Shown piece after piece: positions 33,950 through 45,900 of a stretch of DNA of 64,000 nt. The notes below the pieces were generated by a model that worked only from the letters and a program-made list of their open reading frames with translations, had not been told where the DNA came from and searched no databases. The stretch comes from Dastarcus helophoroides. Lineage: Eukaryota; Arthropoda; Insecta; Coleoptera; Bothrideridae. Made by a program: the position numbers and the translations under genes. The stretch is from NCBI GenBank assembly GCA_028583605.1, contig CM053336.1, forward strand, positions 26,529,007 through 26,593,006, written 5' to 3'. Numbering within the stretch: position 1 is the first letter of the stretch; every line of letters begins with the position of its first letter.

Positions 33950-36900
33950 GTAAGTATCACCACATAACCTCAATGAGAAAATTTCAAGCCTCTTTTCAGC
34001 TTATTGTGCATGTTCGGGACGAGAGGCGAGGAGCCAAATCAGACGAGAAGCGGCGGGGATATTTCCATCGACGGCGATAAGAGCAAATCGGCGGATAATG
34101 TGAACTTGAAGAGCAACCCGAAAATTGATGATTTTAGACAGGTTGTGTTCGCTGATGTTGTTTCGCAAAATTCAGGGATTACTAACGAGTAAGTAACGAA
34201 TAGATGACATTCTTTTTTAGTTGTGGCCCCCCCAAGTCTTTTAAATTGTGACCCCCAAGTCTTTTAAAATAGCAGAAATGCTTTAGTGTTTCAGTTGTAA
34301 CAAAATCGTTTACTGTGGAAGTCAAATTAATATTGGAACGAAATCTAGGAAACGGTGTTTTTTTTTATTGGTGGTACTTGAAAAGTTGTAGAGGAATGTA
34401 TTTTGTTGGAATTGCACTAAAGCTTTTAAAAGTTATGTTAGAATTTAGACAACTCGGATGTTTGTTTTTGAATCCCCTCCACCACTAGATTTAGAAAGTA
34501 TATAAGTGGTTCTCATGTCGGAATTGCTTAGAAATATGTATTTAAGTCTCTTCCATCTGTGGTTACATGTATATCTTTTTTTGTATTATCATAATATTTT
34601 TTGCAAGTAAGTAGATGTTACACCTCGGAGTTATGCCTTTTTAGTATTTTAATTTCACTTGAAAGGGCCGTGGCCCTTGGGACAGTGCCCAAATATGCCC
34701 CCCATTCAAATTATCGTAACAATTTATTTTTTCTCACTAAACGAGACTCTATCTCTTCACAATATTTACCGCCGCTGGATTGTTTTAGAAGTTTCCAGCC
34801 ATTTTTAAAAATTTTGTTTTTTTTTCTGGAAAGTTTAATCTTTTTATCAAACCAAAATGTTAGGTAATTTTCTAAGATTCTAACTCGTTGCAAATATGAT
34901 TTAATGACGTTTATTTATTGTCAAACTCTTGATAACACGTTTGCTTTTCTGACAACAATTTTCGCTTTAAATTCGAAATGTGATCTAGAGCGGGACATGC
35001 CAGCCGGTGGGGCACGCCTCCAAGGGTGGGCGTAAAGATATCAGAAGAAAACGTGATGTGTTCGGACATATGAAAGAAAAATTGTGAAATCCTAAGTCCA
35101 TTTTGATCCATTTGATCGTTGTTCAATTTTCAACGCTCCACTTGCACCCCAGCTACAATTATATTTTCTTCGACGATACGACACAATTAAAAATAAAATT
35201 TATCCTTTTTAGAATTTTCTTTGCAATTTTCGATTTTCTTAAAAAATTCGATTCCCTTTGGAATTTCGATTTTTTCCAATTCGACTTTTTCCAACATTTC
35301 AACGTTTTTTTAAATGTTCTTTTTTTTTATAGAATTCGAATTATTTTGAAAACTTCAACATAAGAAAAACTCTTTTTTTTCTAATTTTGACGTTATTCAG
35401 GTGGGTTATTGACTATTTTTTATTGAGAATTTTGACTTTCCAGAACTTTAACTTATTCTGAAAGTTTCAACTTTTAACAATTTTGACCTTTTTAAAATAT
35501 TATTTTGAAATTTTGACTCTTAAAAAGGTCTTTTTTTTAATGCGAATATTTTAAAAATTTGGATTTTGTTATTTTTTTTTTTATTATTTTTTAGCAATTG
35601 AAACTTTTTTGAACATTTTTCTTTTTTTAAACCTTTTGGCTAGTTATTCCTCAAAATACCGGCTTTTGATCCATTTTGGATTATTCAATTTTTTATTTTT
35701 GAAGAATTGCACATTTTGAAGGTTTCGAAAATTTTCGCTTTCTTAAAACTTTTGGGCGACTTTTTGTCAAAATTTTGACTTTAAAAATTTTGGTCCGTTT
35801 TGGATTATTCAATTTTTTTTCAAGTTCCACCCTTTTAAAATATATTTCGTCTTTTTTCACAATTTCAACTTTTTTGAAGTTCTCACTTTTTTGAAAATTC
35901 TACTTTCAAAAGTTTCGAATATTTTCGAAAAGTTCGTCTTTCTTGTAAATTTTGATTTTTTTGAAAATTTTCAATTTAGACATTTTTTTACATTCCAATT
36001 TTTTTTAAAATTCGACATTTTTTGAAAATTTTGAGTTTTCAAATTTTTAAAAAAAATGTCGACCTTTACCATATTTTGGCTTTTTCTGCTTTGTGAATTT
36101 TCGACTCATTCAGTTCACATTTAAATATTTTCAATAAGAGTCGAAAATTTGCAAAAAAAGTTGGAATTTCGAAAAAAGTCGAAAATTTCGAAGCAAGAAT
36201 TTTCAAAAGAAATCGAAATTTTTAAAAAAACAGATCAACAGATCAAAATTTTGGAACAAAAGTGAAGGTCAAATTTTCGAAAAGTCTGAATCCTGAAGAA
36301 AGATCAAAATTACCAGAAAAGTCAAAATTTTCAAAAAAAATCGAAATTTTGGATAGTTTATATTTTCAAAAAAATTAACCCTTTTTTTTAAAGCCATAAT
36401 TTCTGAGAAGAAATGTCAAAATTTTGTAAGCAGTCACAATTTCAAAGAAATTCGAAATTTTCCTCAAACAAATCAAAATTTTGCACAAATGATGTAATTT
36501 TGAAAAAAAACTAGATTTAAAAATAGGTAAATTTTCAACAAGAATCGAAACATTAATGCCAATAATTACAAAAAAAGTTGCAAAAATTTCGTAGGAAAAG
36601 TTCGCAAAAGTATTCGAAATGTTGAAGAAAAAACATGTCTATATTTTTAGAAAAGTCCAAATTTTGCTAAACGTAAAATTTTCAGAAAAATTCGAAATTT
36701 TGCAAAATATATTCAAAAAGGTCAAAGTTTCAAATGAGTCAAAAAATCCCCCCCCCCCCTTCTTCCCAAATGGAATTTTGCCAAATTGTGTTCTTTTTAA
36801 TAAAAACAAAATTTTAAAAAAATTGTGAATTGGAAAGTGCAAATTCGAAATTTTCCCTAAACAAATCAAAATTGGCTCAAATGATGTAATTGTGGGAAAA

Positions 36901-39900
36901 AACGAAATATTCAAATAAAAAATTGAAAATGCTCAGAATTTACAAATGCTTACAAATTTTCAAAAAAAAATAGTTGATAAATAGTATAAATTTTCAATGA
37001 GTCGAAAATTTGCAAAAAAATGTTGGAATTTCGAAAAAAGTCGAAAATTTCAAAGTAAAAATATTCGAAATTTTGAAGAAAAGTCCAAATTCGGCTAAAT
37101 ATTGTAAAATTTTCGGAAAAATTCGAAATTTTGCAAAATATATTCAGTCAAAATTTCAAATAATTCCAAAATCCCCCCTCCCCCTCTCCAAATGGAATTT
37201 TGCAAAATGGTGTTCTTTTAAATAAAAACAAAATTTTTAAAAAAATTGTACATTTGAAAATGGCCAAAATTTTGAAAAAAGTCCAAATTTGGGCAAAATT
37301 TTGCTTAAGTGATGTAATTTTGGAAAAAAACGAAATTTGTAAAAAAAATGAAAACTTAAAAATGGGCAGAATTTCAGAATTTGCAAAGCTTATAAATTTT
37401 CAAAAGAAAAGTTGTTGACAAATACTCCACATTTTCAATAAGAGTCGAAAATTTGCAAAAAAAAAATCGAAAATTTCGAAGTAAGAATTTTTAAAAAAAG
37501 TCGAAATTTTAAAAAAAAAGTAAATATTTTGAAAAATCAGAAATTATTATCGAATAATTGTCAAAAGCAGGTCAAAATTTTGAAAAAAGTCGAGATTAAA
37601 AAAATGAAAAGTATTTAATCAAATTTTCTAAAAGTCTGAATACTGAAGGGTCAAAATTATGAGAAAAGCCAAAATTTTCCAAAAAAAACATCGAAATTTT
37701 GGATAGCTTAAATTTTCAAAAAAAATATTTTAAGAAGCTAAAAAATTCTAAAATTTTTGAGAAAAAATATCGAAATTTTGAAAACAGTCCAAATTTGGCA
37801 AAAAATTACAACATTTTCAGAAAAATTTATAGTCACAATTTCAAAGAAATTCGAAATTTTCCCCTAACAAATCAAAATTTTGCACAAATGATGTAATTTT
37901 GAAAAAAACGGAATTTAAAGAAAAAAGAAAAACTAAAATGGACAAAATTGTCAAAGGCTAACAAATTTTCAAAAAAAAAAATATTATTTTGAAAATTAGA
38001 CTAAATTTTCAATAAGAATCGATACTTTAATGTCAATATTTACAAAAAAAAGTTGGAAGAGTCGAAAATTTGCGAAAAAAATTGGAATTTCGAAAAAAGT
38101 CGAAAATTTCGAAGTGGGAATTTTCAAGAAAGTTCGAAATTTTAAAAAAATGGACGAAATTTTTAAGAAAAGTAAAAATTTTGAAAAGTCAAGTATCGAA
38201 AAATTTTAAAAAATAGGTCAAATTTTAAGAAAAAAATGGTCGTGATAAAAAAAAATAAAAATATTTAGTAAAATTTTTGAAGTCTAAATACTGAAGAAAG
38301 GTCAAAATTATGGAAAAAGTCAAAATTTTCAAAAAAAAATCGAAATTTTGGATAGTTTAAATTTCCAACAAAAAAAAATTTAATGAGCTAAATAAAACTA
38401 AAATTTTTGAGAAAAATGTCGAAACTTGGAAATTAGTCCAAATTTAGCAAAAAAATTGCAAAATTTTCAGAAAAATTTTAAAAGTAACAATTTCAAAGAA
38501 ATTCGAAATTTTCCCCAAGCAAACCAAAATTTTGCACAAATGATGTAATTTTGAATAAAAAACGGAATTTTCAAAAAAAAATATTTTTTGTAAAATAGTC
38601 TAAATTTTTAATAAGAATCGAAACTTTAATGTCAGTATTTACAAAAAATATTGGAAATTTAAAAAAAAATCAAATATTTCGAAGTAAACATTTTCAAAAA
38701 TATTCGAAATTTTGAAGAAAAGAAATATCGATATTTTTAGAAAAGACCAAATTTGGCGGCTAAAAAAAGATCAAAATTTCAAAAAAGTCCGAAATAATTT
38801 CGATATTTTAATAAAAATTTCAAAAATTGTAACTTTTTCAAAATTTTGATTTTTTTTTAAACTTTGACTTATTTCAAAAAAATTTCGTCTGTTCAAAATT
38901 TGACTGTTTTCAAAATTTAATTGAAATCGAAATTACGAAAGAAATGTAAATTTTGGGAAAAAGCCGAAACAAGCAGTTTTGAAAAAGGTCACCATTAAAA
39001 AAAATCAAAATTGGGAAAAACAAATTATCAAAACAGTCGAAATTTAAAAAAGTAGTATTTTTCAAAAAGGTAAATTTACCAAAATAAATAAAATTTCGAA
39101 TTTTCAAAATAGGTTGAAATTTTCAAAAAAGGTGACATTTTGGTGAACAGTAGAAATTTACAAAAAAGGTATAATTAGTCGGAATTTTTAAAAGTCGCAG
39201 TTTTCAAAGAAAAGTTGAAGTTTTAATAATGTTTGAATGTTCGAGGAAAAGTAAAAATTTTAAACAAACCAAAATTTTTAGTGGAAAGATCTTTTAAGAA
39301 GGTCAAAACTGAAGGAATTACAACTTTGGAAAAGTCAAGTTGAAATTTTCAGTGACACTTTTGAAACAAAAAATTAAAATGAAAAAAATCGAAGTTTGCA
39401 GGGTTAAAATTTCCAAGAAAGTCAAGATTTTCAGATAGTAAAAATTTTTTTAAATTGCAATTTTCGAAAATTGTAGAATACCATAATGTACGCTTATAAC
39501 GAAAGAAGGTTTTTTATAAATTCAATATTTCATTATATTCCGTTTTTAATCTCGAAGTTCCGACGTTTTGTTTCTTTTTTTCATAAAATTTAATCGTTAA
39601 TATGGTAAATGTTACACATTATTGATTTCAGCTACATTAAATGCTATCTCAACTATACAAATACATAAATTAGCGTAATATTTATTCAGTTGATTCCGTT
39701 TATTAATTAAATGTGTTTCTGCCATAATTGGCTCCATCATGTGAATTTGTTTTTATTAAAGATAAGAAATTAACAATTAAATATATGAAATTGAAAGGTT
39801 GTAAATTTAATTGTTTCACTTTAGAAATTGTTCTCTTTTTATTTTTAGCTTGGTTAATTAATAATATCGATTTTTACCGTCTGGTATCGTGTTTGAAATT

Positions 39901-42900
39901 TTCTGCAAGGATTTTTAGACCGAAAAATGTGTGTTTTATTAATCCACATTCCAAATAACGCTCATCTGCACTTCCTCTACGTTAATCTGTTTTCCTATGC
40001 GTTAATCTGTTTTGAGTTACTTATATAAAAATTACTGACAACTTAAACAAAAATTGAAATACAAATCTTGTCCCCTGAAAGATTAAAAAACACACAAAAA
40101 AAAGAGAGAGTATCTCGTTAAAGATCATAGCTTGGCTGTTGAAACGCGTTAGAGCAACCTTTGTTGTGCTTTTTAATCTTTCTTGGTTTCAGGGGACAAG
40201 ATTTGTATTTTAATTTTTGAAGATAACCAAGGACCAGCCGTTCCACCAAAAAACTTAAACAATTGAAACATTCAACTTTTTGAAAATTTTGATATTTATA
40301 ATTTTTTTTCAATTTCGACTGATTTGATAATTTTGACTTACTCCCACTTCTGTTGGTTTTTTTTTGTTGAAAATTTCGACTTTTTTCAAAACTAGTTTTT
40401 AAAGTTTCGACTTTTTCTCGAAATTTGCATTTTTCGTAATTTTGATTTCTTTTGAAATATTCTACAGTTTTTCAAGAACTTGATTTTGTAAAATTTGGAC
40501 TGTTGACCTTATCAACTCTCAAAACTTCGATTTTTTTAAAAGTTTTGACATTTCAAATTGCGACTTTTCCGAAGTTTCGACTGTTTCAAAATTTTGATTG
40601 ACTTTTTTCGGAATTTTGGCCTTTTTAAAATATTTGATTCTTTAAAATTCTGATTTCTCTAAATTATGAGTTTTTGTAGTATTTGTTACGAAAAATTGTC
40701 TTTTTTTAAATTTTAAACTTGTCGAGTATTTAAACATTATCATTCTTTATTTATTATTTCAGCCCAAAATTTCGATTTTTTGAAAATTTCTCCTATTTTT
40801 AAATTTCGACTTTCTGGAAATTACGATATTTTTCAATTCTCGACATTGTTCAAAATTTTGCTTTAGTTTCTTTAAAATTACAATTTATTTTTAAGTTAAA
40901 TTAGTAATGATTCAGAACTTCCAATTTTTTTGAAAACTTGGCCTTTTTTAAAATTGTCGATCAAAAAATTTTTACTTTATTTCAAAATTTCTAATCTTGA
41001 AAATTTTGATTTCTTAAAATTTCGTTTTTTGAAACTTTTGATTATTTTAAAAAATTTTAACTATGGAAAATACCGAATTTATTCAAAATTTTCACTTTAA
41101 CTTTTTAATTTTGAAAATATCAACTTTGAATATGTCGCTATTTCAAAATTTCCTCTTTTCAACAACATTTTCTTTCTGTCACTTTTCTCAAAATTTTAAC
41201 TTTTTCTCAATATTACGAATTATTTTGAAAATTTTGACTCAAAATTTCCGGAAAATTCCGATTTTTATTCAAAATTTTAACTTTTGCGAAACTGCTTTTT
41301 GCAAAATTGAACTCTTTAAAAACTTTTCACCTATTTGAAAAATTTTAAGTTTACTGATTTTTTGTTAGTTCTGAGTTTTTCAAAATACGTATGTAATTTT
41401 TGAAAATTTCGGCTATTTTTCCAAAATTTCTTGTTTGTCGAAATATTTCTTTTTTTCCTAACTTTGACTTTTTGAAAAATCTATTTTTTTTATAAAAATA
41501 CCTTTTCTAAATATTTTGTTTTGTTTTAAATATTTCGATCTTTTTAAATTTTAAAAATTTTTGAGAAATTTGACTTCTTTAGAATTTCGATTTTTTTAAA
41601 GAGTTCTTAAAAATGTCGACCTTTTTTTTTACAAAATTTCGGCGTGCCTTAAGTTTTGATTTTTTTTTAATTCGACTTTTTCCAAACTTCAATTCTGTTA
41701 ATTTTAGAATTTTAACTTTTTCTTGAAATATCGACCTTTTTGAAGAACCCGACTTGGCCGGAAAGTTACAATTATTTTGAAAATTTCGATCTTTCGAAAT
41801 TTCGACTTTCAAAATTTGGACTTTTTGAAAATTTGGACGTCTTTTGAAAAATCATTTTTTTTTGGAAATTGGCACTTTTTTGAAAATTTTGAGATTTTGA
41901 ATTTTCCAAATTTCGAGTTTTTGAATATTTTTAAGTTCAACATTTGAGTTTTCAAAATTTTAGCTTTTTGAAAATTTGAATTTTTTTTGGAAATTACACT
42001 TTTTTAAAATTTCAACTCGAATTTTCGCCTTTTTGTAAGTTTTGACTTTTTTTGAAAATTTCGTGTTTTTGAATTTTCGAAATTTCGACTCAAAATTTTG
42101 TATCGTATTTTGTATTTGTAGTGTATTTTGTATTTTTGAAAATTTTGAGTTTTTCAAATTTTTTTTTTTTTTTAGTTTCAAAATTTGAACCTCTTTTGAA
42201 AAACCATTTTTTTGGAAGTTTCTACTTTTTGAAAATTTCGGGTTTTTGAATATTTTAACTTTCAAATTTTAAAGTTTTTAAAATTTTGACTGAAAATTTG
42301 ACTTTCTTAAAAAACTATATTTTTGGTGGAACGGACTGGACTGGTCCTTGGTTATCTTCAAAAATTGAAATCCAGAACTTGTCCCCTGAAACCAAGAAAG
42401 ATTAAAAAACAACAAAAAAACACAACAGTATCTCTCTGAAGATGACCGCTTGGCTGTCGAAACGGGTTAGAGCAACGTTTGTTGTGTTTTCTAATTCTTC
42501 TTGGTTTCAGGGGGCAAGTTCTATATTTCAACTATATTTTTGGAAATTTACTATTTCTATATTTTTGAATATTTAACTTTCAAAATTTGTAGTTTTCGAA
42601 ATTTTAACATTTTGAAAATTTGATCTTTTTTTGGAAAACCATTTTTTATTTTAGAAATTTCGACTTTTTGAACATTTATCTTTCAACATTTTGACTTTTT
42701 GAAAATTTAACCTTTTTTTGAAAATTTTTTTCTGGAATTTCCACTTTTTTATAATTTCGATTTTCAAAATTTTTGACTTTAACAATCTACATATTTTTCA
42801 AAATTTCGACGTTTTTTAAATTGACTTTAAATTTTCGACTTTTTGTAAATTTTGAGTTTTTTTACTTTCGACTTTTTTGTAAATTTTGACTTTGAATTGT

Positions 42901-45900
42901 TTGTTTGTTGAATTGTTTTAAATTTTCAAAACTTCCACTTTCCAAATCGTGATTTTGTAAAATTACCTCATTTTTCAAAATTTTGACGTTTTGTAAATTG
43001 ATTTTTTTTGGAAATTTCGAGGTTTTGAATATTTGAATTTTCAAAATTTAGAATTTTAAAATTCTGACTTCGGAAATTTAAACTTCTATTGAAAACCTGT
43101 TTTTATTTGAAAATTGCCACTTCTTTAAAATTTTCCCATTTAAAATTTCGACTTTTTATAAATTTTGATTTTTTTAAAAATTTCGAATTTTTAAACATTA
43201 CAACTTTCAGAATTTAGTTTTCGAAATTTTATTTTACGGAAATTTTGAACTTTTTTGAAAAACCATTTTTTTTAGAAAATTTCACCTTTTTAAAAATGTG
43301 ACTTTCGAAATTTGGATTTTATGTAAATTTTGACCTTTTTGAAAATTTAGAGGTTTTGGAAATTTCGACTTTCAAAATTTTGACTTTTTGCAAATTATGC
43401 CTATTTTTGAAAATTACCAGTTTTTGAATTTTCGAAATTTTGAATTTAAAAGAATTTTACATTTTTCAAAATTTTGATGCTTTATAAATCGACTTTTTTT
43501 GAAAATTTCGAGTTTTTGAATATTTTAACTCAAAATTTTGTTTTAATATTTTGACGGTTTGAAAATTTGAACTTATTTTGGAAATTTCTACTTGAAAATT
43601 TTGCCTTTCAAAATTTTCATTTTTTTGAAAATTTCGAGATTTTGAATATATTAAAATTTAAAGTTTTCAAAATTTTGCCTTTTTGAAAATTTGAACTCTT
43701 TTGAAAAACCTTTTTTTAGAAATTTCCACTTTTTAAAATTTTGACTTTTTTGAAAATTTAGTGGTTTTAGAAATTTCGATAGTTCGACTTTCAAAATTTT
43801 TACCTTTGAAAGTTTTCACATTTTTTTCAAATTTTGACCTATAGAAAATATGAACTTCTTTTGAAAAACCATTTATTTTTGAAATTTTCACCCTTTCAAA
43901 ATTTCGAATTTGTGTACATTTTGACTTTTTGAAAATTTCGAGTTTTTGAATTTTGGAAATTTCGACTTTCAAAATTTTGACTTCTTGCACATTTCCACAT
44001 TTTTCAAAATTTTGACGTTATGTAAATTAACTTTTTTTTAAAATTTCGAGTGTTTGAATATTTCAATTTCAAAAATTAGAGTTTTCTATTGATCTTTTAA
44101 AAATTTGAATTTCTTTTGAAAAAATATTTTTTAGAAATTTCCACATTTTTAAAAAAAAATCGATTTTCAAAATTTCAACTTTTTTGTAAATTTGGACTTT
44201 TTGAAAATTTCCACATTTTTTAAAATTTTTACGTTTTTTGAATTGACTTTTTTAAAATTAATTTCCAGTTTTTAAATATTTCAACTTTCAAAATTTAGAG
44301 TTTTTAAACTTTGACTTTTTGAAAATTTGACCTTTTTTTGTAAAGCTTTTTTTGGAAATTTCTACTTTAAAAATTTGACATCCATAATTTCAACTTATTG
44401 TAAATTTTGACTTTTTCTAAATTCCGAGTTTTTGAATTTTCGAAATTTCGACTTTCAAAGTTTTGACGTTTCGTAAATTGATTTTTTTTAAATTTCGAGT
44501 TTTTAATTATTTCAACTTTAAACATTTAATGTCTTCAAAATTTTGACTTTTTGAAAATTTCAACTTCTTTTAAAAAATCATTTTTTGGAATCTACTTTTA
44601 AAATTTCAACTTCTCGTAAATTTTGACTTTTAAAAAAAATTCTAGTTTTTGAATATTCGAAATTTTGACTTCTTGAAAATTTCTATTTTTCAAAATTTTG
44701 AGGTTTTTTAAATTGATTTTTTTAAGGTTTCGAATGTTTGAATATTTAACTTTTAAAACTTTGACTTTCTAAAAGTTTGAACTTTTTGTAAATTCTCACT
44801 TTTTTTTTAATTTCGAATTTTTGATATTTCAAAATTTCGACTTTCAAAATTTTGACTTTTTGAAAATTTGAGCTTTTTTTGTAAAACCTTTTTTTTTGGG
44901 AAATTTATTTTGACTGAAAATTTCGACTTTTTGTAAATTTTGACTGTTTTGAAAATTTCGGGTTTTTCAATTTGTCATATTTCGACTTTCAAAATTTTTA
45001 CTTTTTGCAAATTTTCACATTTCTCAAAATTTTTACTTTTTAAAAATTGACCTTTTTTTAATTTTCTGAATTTTTGAATATTTTAATTTTCAAAATTTAG
45101 AGTTTTCCAAATTTTTGCTTTTTGAAAATTTAAACTTCCTTTGAAAAATCATTTTTCCTAATTTCTACTTTTTTTAAATTTAGACTTTCAAAATTTCGAC
45201 TTTTTGTAAACTTTGCCTATTTTTGAAAATTTCGATTTTTTTAAATATTTAACTTTCAAAATTTTAACTTCTTTTGAAAAGTCATTTTTTAAATGAGTTT
45301 TTGTAAATGTTGACTATTTTTTTGAAATTGAAAATTGAAATTGAAAATTTCATCTTCAAAATCACTATTTCAAATTAAAGCTGGGATTTATTTTATAAAT
45401 TTCTCGTATTTTCCAAATTTTTTGCTTGATTTTTTTTATTAACAATTAAATTTGAATCTGAAATTTAAAAAAAAAATCAGAACTCGAGAATATTTTCATT
45501 TAATTTCTAATTTTTCTTTTTAAATTAGGAATTAGATTATTTCTTTAAAAAAAAGCTTCGAAATCGAAAATTAAATTTAGACGTTTACCTCGAATTGTCG
45601 ATATTAAATTCGTTTAAAATTTCTGAAAAAAAAACTCAAAATTTCGAGGATCGTGATCAGCCTTGAAATTTTGAAAACAAATTGTTGTTAGATTTTCTTC
45701 GAAGTTTTAACATTTATCTCAAATGTTATAAAAGAAGTGCCAAATTTTTCAGTTTAAAATGTCAAGCTTTGACAAATTTTGAGAGAAATTTGGAAGTCTA
45801 AAATTAAATTGATACCTTTACCTCGAAATTTTTTATGTAAAATTGTCTAAAATTTCTAAAAAACTCAAAATTTCTAGGAAAAATCCAACATTTCTTATAC

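Noticed and set aside
42428..42471. Canonical hammerhead ribozyme
   Set aside because: The CUGAUGA core is interrupted, so only a resemblance is claimed.
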